DNA from: Phycisphaerales bacterium
GTDB taxonomy: Bacteria; Planctomycetota; Phycisphaerae; Phycisphaerales; UBA1924
Assembly: GCA_007693765.1 (NCBI GenBank)
Contig: RECZ01000109.1
Coordinates: forward strand, 16,090-80,089
Length of the DNA: 64,000 nt
Direction of reading: 5' to 3'
The notes under the pieces were generated by a model. That model saw only the letters and a list, made by a program, of their open reading frames with translations. It did not search any database and was not told where the DNA came from. Shown here one piece after another: positions 58,251 to 64,000 of the stretch. Within the stretch, counting starts at the first letter, position 1. Each line of letters begins with the position of its first letter. A program made the position numbers and the translations under genes.

Positions 58251-60089
58251 ATGCCGACGCTCGTCCGGTGGTTTCTGCGGCTGGGACCGACCAACCCGAT
58301 CTGCGTCCGTCTCGTGCAGGGGGGGTCGCGGCGGTCGCGCCACATGTACATCCGTACGGCCTACCTCGCGGTCCTGATCGCAGTGCTGCTCTGGTCGCTG
58401 CTGCTGCTCACCGGGCGCGACACCCTCAGCTACCGCGAGCTCGCGGGCGCCGGGGCGGCGAGTTTCCAATACGTCGCCTACCTGCAGATCGCCCTCATCT
58501 GCATCCTCGCGCCCGTCTTCATGGCCGGGGCCATCGCCCAGGAGGCGAACCCCAAGACGTGGGAGATCCTGCTCACGACGCCGCTCTCCTCGCTGCAGGT
58601 CGTGCTGGGGAACCTCTTCGGGCGACTGTTCTTCGTGGCCGCCCTGCTCTTTTCGTCCCTGCCGCTCTTCGCGATCACCCAGTACTTCGGCGGCGTGCCG
58701 GGGTCCTCGATCTTCGCCAGCTACGCCATCGCCCTCTGCGCGGCCCTGCTCGTCGGGTCCATCGCCATCGCGCTCTCGGTCAGCCGCACCGCGGGGCGGC
58801 GCGCGGTCTTCGCGTTCTACGTCTCGGTGATCTCCTTCCTCGGCGCGACATGGGCCATCGACCTGTGGCTGCGCACGGGCACCGGCGGCGTGACCGGGCT
58901 CACGCCGCTCAACCCCTTCCTCGCGCTCGAAGCGCTGCTCAACCCCACCGCCTACCCCCGGCGCGACGCCACAATGCTCGCCGGCGAGGCGTGGATCGTC
59001 CGCTTCTGGATGGGCTCGCCCGTGACGGCGTGGTGCGTGGGCAGCGCCCTGCTGAGCGTGACGCTGCTGGGCGCGTGCTCGATCACCGCCCGGCGCATGG
59101 GCGAGGGCGGGCAGGGCCTCGGCGCGAACTGGCTCCGCTCGATCTTCCGGCTCGGCACGCGCGGCAGCCGCGAACGCCCCGCACGCCACGTCTGGCTCAA
59201 CCCCATCGCCTGGCGCGAGGCCACCGTGCGCAGCGCCACGCTGCCCAAGCTCGTGGCCCGCTGGGCGTTTCTCGGCGCAGGAGCGCTGTGGGGCATCGGG
59301 CTCGTCGCGGCCCACTACGGCGGCATGGACAACACCACCTTCCGCTTCGCGCTGCTGGCGACGGTGTGGATCGAACTGGCGATCGTCACGCTCATCGCGA
59401 TCAACATGTCCTCGACGGCCGTCTCGCGTGAGCGCGAGGACGGCACCCTCGATCTCCTGCTCACGACGCCCGTCACGCCCGCGATGTACCTCGGCGGCAA
59501 ACTGCGGGGCATCATCAGCTATCTCGCGCCGCTGCTGGCGGTGCCGCTGGGCACCATCGCCCTCGCCGCGCTGTACGTGCTCTCGGGCGGGCTGGGGCGC
59601 GACGGCGGGGTGACAGCGCCGACCCAGGTCGGCGCCATCGGCGTGGTGGACGTGCCTGTGGTGCTGCCCGAGGCGGCGATCCTCGCGCCGCTGAGCGTGG
59701 CGCCGTTCATCGCCTTCGTGGTGATGATCGGGCTGGCGTGGTCCGTGCGCAGCAAGGGCACGATCGGCAGCGTGATCTCGGCCGTGGGCGTGATCGGCGC
59801 CGTCAGCGGCGTGATCGGCCTCTGCGCGTGGCAGGCGGGATCGGCGCTCGAGATCCTCGGCCCCGGACTCTCGGGCCTCTCGCCCGCGACGGCGATCTTC
59901 TCGATGATCAACCTGGGCGTGGGCGCCGAGGCCACCGTCGCCGCGCACGGCCTCGAAACCGCGCGGATCAGCCTCGCGATCGGCGTGCTACTGAGCGCGG
60001 CGATCTTCATCGCCATCGTCGTCGGGCTGCGTTCGAGCATGACGCGACGCTTCGATCAGACCGTGCGCCGACTCGCGGGCACGAACTGA
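58251..60089 (+). CDS. ABC-2 type permease with internal duplication
   Basis: A 612-residue integral membrane protein with about twelve hydrophobic helices. Two half-repeats are visible: EANPKTWEILLTTPLSSLQVVLGNLFGRL in the first and REDGTLDLLLTTPVTPAMYLGGKLRGI in the second, the ABC-2 coupling region (family motif E-x2-LL-x-P). So one chain carries both permease halves. No ATPase gene is adjacent; the partner must be elsewhere, as also seen for the MlaF-like ATPase at 17 kb. ATG 58251 is directly before PTLVRWFLRL; the open frame upstream overlaps rny antisense and is ignored. Confidence 0.85.
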   Translation: MPTLVRWFLRLGPTNPICVRLVQGGSRRSRHMYIRTAYLAVLIAVLLWSLLLLTGRDTLSYRELAGAGAASFQYVAYLQIALICILAPVFMAGAIAQEANPKTWEILLTTPLSSLQVVLGNLFGRLFFVAALLFSSLPLFAITQYFGGVPGSSIFASYAIALCAALLVGSIAIALSVSRTAGRRAVFAFYVSVISFLGATWAIDLWLRTGTGGVTGLTPLNPFLALEALLNPTAYPRRDATMLAGEAWIVRFWMGSPVTAWCVGSALLSVTLLGACSITARRMGEGGQGLGANWLRSIFRLGTRGSRERPARHVWLNPIAWREATVRSATLPKLVARWAFLGAGALWGIGLVAAHYGGMDNTTFRFALLATVWIELAIVTLIAINMSSTAVSREREDGTLDLLLTTPVTPAMYLGGKLRGIISYLAPLLAVPLGTIALAALYVLSGGLGRDGGVTAPTQVGAIGVVDVPVVLPEAAILAPLSVAPFIAFVVMIGLAWSVRSKGTIGSVISAVGVIGAVSGVIGLCAWQAGSALEILGPGLSGLSPATAIFSMINLGVGAEATVAAHGLETARISLAIGVLLSAAIFIAIVVGLRSSMTRRFDQTVRRLAGTN

Positions 60090-60118
60090 CGCCGGCCCGC
60101 GGGGCGCCGCCCGCTCGG

Positions 60119-60694
60119 TCAGCGCACGCCGTACTTGCGGATCGCGTCGCGCACGGTCCGCAGGACCTCCTCCGGCCTGCCGACGCTGAGCCAATACGCC
60201 TCGGTCACGCCGGTGCCGGCGGTGGAGAAGCCGATCGAGCCGAGGCCGAACACGCGCTCGGGCACGGTGCGGATCAGGTCGGTGTGCTGTATCGACGAAA
60301 GCGTGGACTCGAAGACGTACCGGCGCAGCACGCCGGCGATGCGCACAACACGCCGGTCCGTGAGGATGTACTGCCGCGCGGCCCAGTCGAGCGCCTGCCA
60401 GCCGAGTCGCAGCAGCGCCAGCGTGATGAACAGCGAGGAGACGCGCGAGGGCGTGAAGGGCGCCCAGCCGCGACCGGCCATCCACGCCAGCAGCCAGCCC
60501 GCGAGGAGCAGCAACACCACATCGCGCGCCGACCCGAGCAGGATGTAGAGCGGGTGCGGCTTGATCGAGAGGATGACCGCCTCACCCCCGTACGTGGCGC
60601 GGGGGCGGGCGTCCCGCGCATCCGCGGCCAGACCCGCGGCCGCCGGGCTGCCGGGGGCGCCGGGGGTTCCAGAACTCCCGGGGGCGCCGCTCAT
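60119..60694 (-). CDS. PH-domain (bPH2) membrane protein
   Basis: A 191-residue protein. After a Gly/Pro/Ser-rich N-terminus (residues 1-20, coded by CCCCCGG-type repeats) come two close helices (about 50-72 and 80-96), then the bacterial PH fold: YILTDRRVVRIAGVLRRYVFESTLSSIQHTDLIRTVPERVFGLGSIGFSTAG. YILTDRRVV and the ESTLSSIQHTDLI block are typical of YdbT/bPH2 proteins. Its ATG overlaps the hpt stop (ATGA), so it is translated with it. Why a purine-salvage enzyme is coupled to a PH protein is unclear. Confidence 0.85.
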   Translation of the reverse strand: MSGAPGSSGTPGAPGSPAAAGLAADARDARPRATYGGEAVILSIKPHPLYILLGSARDVVLLLLAGWLLAWMAGRGWAPFTPSRVSSLFITLALLRLGWQALDWAARQYILTDRRVVRIAGVLRRYVFESTLSSIQHTDLIRTVPERVFGLGSIGFSTAGTGVTEAYWLSVGRPEEVLRTVRDAIRKYGVR

Positions 60695-61281
60695 TCGCCG
60701 GCCCCATCGAGCACGACGATGTCGGGCAGGTTGCGCATCAGCCCGTCGTAGTCGAGCCCGTATCCCACGACGAACTCATCGGGGATGTCGAACCCCGCGT
60801 AGTGCGCCTCGACCTCGGCGTCGCGCGGCTTGAGCTTGCGCAGCAGCACGCAGATCCGCAGCGACGCGGGGTTCTGCTCGAGCACGCGGTCGCGGATGAC
60901 CGCCAGCGTGCGCCCGGTGTCGAGGATGTCGTCGACGATGACCACGTGCCGCCCCTCGAGCCCCTCGGGGATGTCGCCCGTGTGCACCATCCCGCTGGAG
61001 CGCGTGGTGGCGCCCGCGTAGCTGCTCGCCACCAGCGGCTTGATGGACATGCGGAGCGGCATCGCGCGGATGAGGTCCGCCGCGAAGACGATGGCGCCCA
61101 GCATCACCGGGATCAGCACGACCTCATCCTCGCTGTAGGCGGCGTCACCGAGAGGACCCCCGGGGGTGTCGTGCGGGGCGGCGTCGATGCGCAGGTCGTT
61201 TGTGAGTTTCGCGCCAAGCTCGCGCACACGGTCGGCGATGCGTCCGCGTTCGATCAACACCCTGCCTGCCTGCGCCGTCAT
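60691..61281 (-). CDS. hpt: hypoxanthine phosphoribosyltransferase
   Basis: A 196-residue purine-salvage enzyme making IMP and GMP from bases and PRPP. The PRPP motif VVIVDDILDTGRTL, the loop VASSYAGATTRSSGMV, IPVMLGAIVFAADLIR and the end FVVGYGLDYDGLMRNLPDI match the family at its usual length. ATG 61281 is preferred over 61290 since TAGGAT lies exactly 7 nt before it. The short N-terminal insertion DAAPHDTPGGPLGDAAYSED is unusual. It is coupled to the PH-domain gene and divergent from pgi across a repeat-bearing gap. Confidence 0.94.
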   Translation of the reverse strand: MTAQAGRVLIERGRIADRVRELGAKLTNDLRIDAAPHDTPGGPLGDAAYSEDEVVLIPVMLGAIVFAADLIRAMPLRMSIKPLVASSYAGATTRSSGMVHTGDIPEGLEGRHVVIVDDILDTGRTLAVIRDRVLEQNPASLRICVLLRKLKPRDAEVEAHYAGFDIPDEFVVGYGLDYDGLMRNLPDIVVLDGAGE

Positions 61282-61288
61282 CGGCCCC

Positions 61289-61294
61289 ATCCTA
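61289..61294 (-). promoter_or_regulatory. -10-like hexamer of hpt (leaderless spacing)
   Basis: TAGGAT on the minus strand ends 7 nt before the ATG at 61281. Confidence 0.35.
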
Positions 61295-61298
61295 CCCC

Positions 61299-61354
61299 GG
61301 ACCCCCCCCCCGGAACCCCGCCCCCAGAACACGCCCCCGGAACACGCCCCCGAC
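61299..61354. repeat. intergenic CCCCCGGAA repeat cluster
   Basis: Four to five units (GGAA or AGAA at 61312, 61326 and 61339, then CCCCCGACG) in the 125-bp gap between divergent hpt and pgi. Spacing is 13-14 bp, not 12 as in coding copies. Confidence 0.75.
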
Positions 61355-61394
61355 GCCCGACCCCAGAGCGAGGCGAGCGCCGGGCCGTCCGTGG

Positions 61395-61400
61395 TACCTT
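61395..61400 (+). promoter_or_regulatory. -10-like hexamer of pgi (leaderless spacing)
   Basis: TACCTT ends 6 nt before the ATG at 61407; no SD precedes the start. Confidence 0.4.
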
Positions 61401-61406
61401 CCCGCC

Positions 61407-62831
61407 ATGCTCACACTCGACTACGCCAACGCCCTCTCGACGCGCGTCGGCGCGCACGGGCTGGACCCCGCATCCCTCGCGCCCGGATCGGAGAGCGCCC
61501 GACACGCCGCGGCCATCACCCGCGACCTGCGCACCACGCGCGGCAAGGACTGGGAACGCTGGCGCGACCTCCCCTTCGACCCCGCGCGCAGCGCCCACGT
61601 GCGCGACGTGAAGAAGATCGTCGCGGAGCGCAAGCCCGGGTGCGCGAACCTCGTGGTGCTGGGCATCGGCGGCTCGGCGCTGGGCAACATCGCCCTGCAG
61701 GCGGCGCTGAACCCCACGACGTGGAACCTGCTGCCGGAGAACGTTCGCAAGGGCCCACGCATCTTCGTGGTGGACAACGTCGACCCCGCCAACCTCCGCG
61801 CCGTGCTGGATGCGTGCCGCGCGAGCGACCCAGACCTGAAGAAGACGCAGTTCAACGTCGTGAGTAAGTCCGGCGAGACCGCCGAGACCGCGGCCCAGTT
61901 CCTGACCGTCCGCCAACTCCTCATCGAGGCGCTGGGCGAGAAGGGGCACGCGAAGGGCATCGTCGCCATCACCGACCCCGAACGCGGCACGATGCGCTCC
62001 ATCTGCGACGCCCAGGGCTACGTCACCCTGCCCGTGCCCGACGGCGTGGGCGGACGGTTCAGCGTCCTCTCGCCCGTGGGCCTGTTCTCGGCGGCGATGT
62101 GCGGGATCGACATCGACGCCCTGCTCGACGGCGCCGCGGCGATGGACAAACGCTGCGACGAGGAAGACCTCTCGAAGAACCCCGCGGCGATCCTGGCCAC
62201 GGTTCTGGTGCGCCTCGGGCAGGAGAAGGGCAAGTTCAACCACGTGATGATGCCCTACTCCAACCAGCTCTACCTGCTGGCGGACTGGTTCCGGCAGCTC
62301 TGGGCGGAGTCGCTGGGCAAGCGCCACAACGTGCGCGGCGAGGAGGTCTACACCGGCTTCACGCCCATCAAGGCCCTGGGCACGACGGACCAGCACTCGC
62401 AGGTGCAGCTCTACCGCGAGGGCCCGAACGACAAGGCGTTCGTCTTCGTCGATGTGCAGGACTGGGGCGCACAGGACCTGACGATCCCCGAGGGCCTCGA
62501 CGCCCCGCCGCTGCGGTACCTGCAGGGCCGCACCTTCGGCCAACTCATCAACGCCGAGAAGCGGGCCACGGAGTTCGCCTTCGTCGAGTCGGAGCGCCCG
62601 AGCGTGACCGTCACCTTCCCGCGGATCAACGCGCACAGCGTGGGCGAGTTCATCGCCCTTTTCGAGATCGCGACGGCCTACGCCGGGCGGATCCTGGAGA
62701 TCGACGCCTACGACCAGCCGGCGGTCGAGACGGGCAAGGTCGCGACCTTCGGCCTGATGGGGCGCGAGGGGTACGAGGAGTGGAAGCAGAAGGTGGATGC
62801 GGCGCTGGCGCCGACGAAGCACGTGATCTGA
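61407..62831 (+). CDS. pgi: glucose-6-phosphate isomerase
   Basis: A 474-residue glycolytic enzyme interconverting glucose-6-phosphate and fructose-6-phosphate. SIS-domain motifs: LGIGGSALGNIALQAAL, VVSKSGETAETAAQFL, GVGGRFSVLSPVGLF and the active-site stretch GTTDQHSQVQLYREGPNDK; the C-terminal AYDQPAVETGK is also conserved. The size is that of the short (Bacillus-like) form, not the 550-residue enterobacterial one. ATG 61407 is preceded by a -10-like hexamer at leaderless distance. With pgk it represents glycolysis here; other genes of the path are not in the window. Confidence 0.96.
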   Translation: MLTLDYANALSTRVGAHGLDPASLAPGSESARHAAAITRDLRTTRGKDWERWRDLPFDPARSAHVRDVKKIVAERKPGCANLVVLGIGGSALGNIALQAALNPTTWNLLPENVRKGPRIFVVDNVDPANLRAVLDACRASDPDLKKTQFNVVSKSGETAETAAQFLTVRQLLIEALGEKGHAKGIVAITDPERGTMRSICDAQGYVTLPVPDGVGGRFSVLSPVGLFSAAMCGIDIDALLDGAAAMDKRCDEEDLSKNPAAILATVLVRLGQEKGKFNHVMMPYSNQLYLLADWFRQLWAESLGKRHNVRGEEVYTGFTPIKALGTTDQHSQVQLYREGPNDKAFVFVDVQDWGAQDLTIPEGLDAPPLRYLQGRTFGQLINAEKRATEFAFVESERPSVTVTFPRINAHSVGEFIALFEIATAYAGRILEIDAYDQPAVETGKVATFGLMGREGYEEWKQKVDAALAPTKHVI

Positions 62832-62851
62832 GCAGCATGGGAGACGGCGCT

Positions 62852-63313
62852 GTGCGCAGGAACACCCTCCGGCTCGTGTTGCTCGGCGTTGGCATGAGCG
62901 CGTCCGGATGCCACGAGCGCGCTGATATTCGGATCGTCAACGATACCGCCGCGCCTGTGCGCATCGAGATGGCGCTCGCGCATCGGGGGTATACCGTCGG
63001 CGATTTCCAGCCTCACGCGTGGCGAACACGGATAGAACCGGGCAAGGCGTGGTGGTCGCGGACGGCGGAGCGTGAGGACATCCACAATTCACCACGCAGG
63101 CAAGCCTCGGGGAGCACGTTGGTGCGTGTCCGCCGCGCAAGCCTCCACACCAACGGATGGGACGTGTACGCGGTCGATGGGCGACGCTTCGAGATGGCGC
63201 TGCGGGAGGAGAACGCTCCGGACGGGACCACGATGGAGGCGTTTATTGTTTCGGGAGACGGAGCGTTGTCGCCGGCGGAGCGTGCGCCGGACGGGATGTT
63301 CCTGGAGGACTAA
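62852..63313 (+). CDS. lipoprotein of unknown function
   Basis: A 153-residue predicted lipoprotein. With GTG 62852 as start, MRRNTLRLVLLGVGMSASGC is a neat 20-residue signal with lipobox Cys20, and GGGAGA lies 7-8 nt upstream; ATG 62837 is an alternative that would spoil both. The mature part begins ADIRIVNDTAAPVRIEMAL, a beta-sandwich-like start, and continues with charged stretches to APDGMFLED. No family recognised. Its codon bias is weaker than that of pgi, 20 bp upstream on the same strand; it may be a recent or poorly expressed gene. Confidence 0.65.
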   Translation: MRRNTLRLVLLGVGMSASGCHERADIRIVNDTAAPVRIEMALAHRGYTVGDFQPHAWRTRIEPGKAWWSRTAEREDIHNSPRRQASGSTLVRVRRASLHTNGWDVYAVDGRRFEMALREENAPDGTTMEAFIVSGDGALSPAERAPDGMFLED

Positions 63314-63378
63314 GCCGTTCGCGGCCGTGTGCCATGGCCAGCGTTGGCTCTGGATCTGCGAACGTTAGCGCGCACCAC

Positions 63379-63478
63379 ACGAAACGCGACTGTAAAGGAG
63401 CGTCTCCGCGTGCTTCCCCGGGGCGGGTCGTTGCGGTCTTGCGGGCGGTGTACACGCTCCTTGACAGTCGCGTTTCGT
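63379..63478. repeat. 25-nt inverted-repeat element, copy 2
   Basis: Arms 63379-63403 (ACGAAACGCG...GGAGCGT) and 63454-63478 match as reverse complements at 24 of 25 positions; the right arm is the exact reverse complement of the left arm of copy 1 at 52536. The 50-nt spacer is unrelated to that of copy 1. It lies 65 bp after the lipoprotein gene. Confidence 0.9.
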
Positions 63479-63619
63479 TGGTGTGCCCACGTGGCTTCGG
63501 ATCGTGGCGACGCTGCGCGACGCCACGGCACACGGGCATGCTCCCCACGGCCCGGGCGCGGGGGCGGCACGGCGGTGCGACGGTGAACTCACCCCGCAGG
63601 AGCGACGGAGCATGCGAAC

Positions 63620-63722
63620 GCGCCCCGAAGGGGCGCATGGAACCTAGCCGTGGGCGAAGCGCAGCGCCGCCCACGGCTAGGGGCGCCGACACGCTCGCCG
63701 CCCTGAAAGGGCGGCGGAGCGT
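63620..63722. repeat. hairpin set A-B-C
   Basis: Three hairpins in a row: A, GCGCCCC-GAA-GGGGCGC (63620-63636); B, 12-bp stem TAGCCGTGGGCG/CGCCCACGGCTA with 11-nt loop AAGCGCAGCGC (63645-63679); C, ACGCTC-GCCGCCCT-GAA-AGGGCGGC-G-GAGCGT (63691-63722, one bulge). GC-rich palindromes of this kind are scattered in planctomycete genomes as I recall; I cannot check copies elsewhere. Confidence 0.8.
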
Positions 63723-63785
63723 CACGCACACCGGATCATCGTGAACACATCGCCCGAACGCGGCGATGCGGCGCATCCCGATCCG

Positions 63786-63878
63786 TCGCCCCTCCGGGGC
63801 GAGTTCGCGCGCTGTGTCGCTTTCCGTGGGCGGCGCTGCGCTTCGCCCACGGCTATGTTCCAGCGCCCTTTCAGGGCG
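63786..63878. repeat. hairpin set A'-B'-C' with reversed loops
   Basis: A', TCGCCCC-TCC-GGGGCGA (63786-63802); B', CCGTGGGCG/CGCCCACGG with loop GCGCTGCGCTT (63824-63852), exactly the reverse complement of B including the loop; C', CGCCCT-TTC-AGGGCG (63864-63878), reverse complement of the core of C. The order A-B-C is kept although each hairpin is turned around. Confidence 0.8.
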
Positions 63879-64000
63879 GGGATGCGCGCTGCGTCGCTCT
63901 TCGTGGGCTGTCGGACAGAGGAGGCAGAATAGGTTGGGAAGCGATGCAGGAGATGGGGATGAATGCCTGCTGCTCCCTCGGTATCCCATAGTGGTTCCGA

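Larger units (their letters stand above)
63314..64000. other. 687-bp non-coding, hairpin-rich region
   Basis: No open frame here has the codon bias of real genes in this window; those present run through palindromes. The stretch carries inverted-repeat element copy 2 (63379-63478) and two hairpin sets (63620-63722 and 63786-63878). The last 100 bases show nothing recognisable. It looks like a landing area for small palindromic repeats at the end of a gene cluster. Confidence 0.7.

Noticed and set aside
52536..63478. The 11-kb stretch between the two inverted-repeat elements as a mobile island
   Set aside because: It holds core genes (rny, hpt, pgi, chrA) with normal composition and no mobility gene; the elements more likely inserted or arose independently.
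63243..63989. 248-residue minus-strand open frame in the right tail
   Set aside because: It runs through both the inverted-repeat element and the hairpin sets; its repeated S/R/P-rich peptides are translated palindromes.

Overview
The window is a GC-rich stretch (G or C at almost every third codon position) of what is most likely a planctomycete chromosome, probably of the Phycisphaerae type. The main reasons are a secreted protein ending in a GC-type dockerin module, an ECF sigma factor translationally coupled to a large serine/threonine kinase, lone regulatory kinases, secreted TPR and HEAT proteins, tandem clpP genes, and housekeeping operons broken up compared with other phyla. Gene content is mostly core metabolism and information processing. 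I see no prophage, transposase, CRISPR array or toxin-antitoxin pair.

Layout. 1-8.4 kb: end of trpB, a TPR gene overlapping an alpha/beta hydrolase, a secreted HEAT protein, then a 916-residue three-module secreted protein with its own leader and a strong terminator. 8.5-20.5 kb: pgk, miaA, topA, a ClC channel, rnpA-yidD, a TetR regulator, an MlaF-like ATPase divergent from a cysteine desulfurase, and a lone nuoC with an unknown gene. 20.7-29.8 kb: an 88-residue protein with terminator, rpsB, tsf, the ECF sigma-kinase pair, tRNA-Ser(GGA), truB, and a histidine kinase/response regulator pair whose regulator ends in an XRE-type HTH. 29.8-43.6 kb: two small unknowns, yidC-mnmE, metallophosphoesterase, clpP-clpP-lipoprotein, small lipoprotein, PGRP-like amidase, an atypical kinase next to a metallophosphatase, a zinc-ribbon membrane protein and glyA. 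43.7-64 kb: a CHAD-Ppx/GppA-HD fusion followed by a NUDIX hydrolase, trmL, 5-formyl-THF cyclo-ligase, an LysM L,D-transpeptidase, gyrB, a lipoprotein dioxygenase, radical SAM protein, chrA, rny, a duplicated ABC-2 permease, hpt with a PH-domain protein, pgi, a lipoprotein and a 687-bp non-coding tail full of hairpins.

How the parts relate. Coupled pairs (ATGA, GTGA or short overlaps) are common: TPR/hydrolase, rnpA/yidD, sigma/kinase, histidine kinase/regulator, hpt/PH protein. At least eleven genes have a -10-like hexamer ending 6-8 nt before the start codon, the spacing expected of leaderless mRNAs, while others have clear AGGAG-type sites. Three kinds of short repeat occur: a 12-13 bp CCCCCGGAA iteration that lies in intergenic DNA and also in frame inside genes (rnpA, mnmE, a metallophosphatase); a roughly 100-bp element with 25-nt inverted ends present twice (52.5 and 63.4 kb); and a hairpin cluster at 63.6-63.9 kb whose second set has every loop in reverse orientation. 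The most functionally suggestive locus is the CHAD-Ppx-HD fusion with its NUDIX neighbour, which looks like a compact polyphosphate or pyrophosphate metabolism unit.
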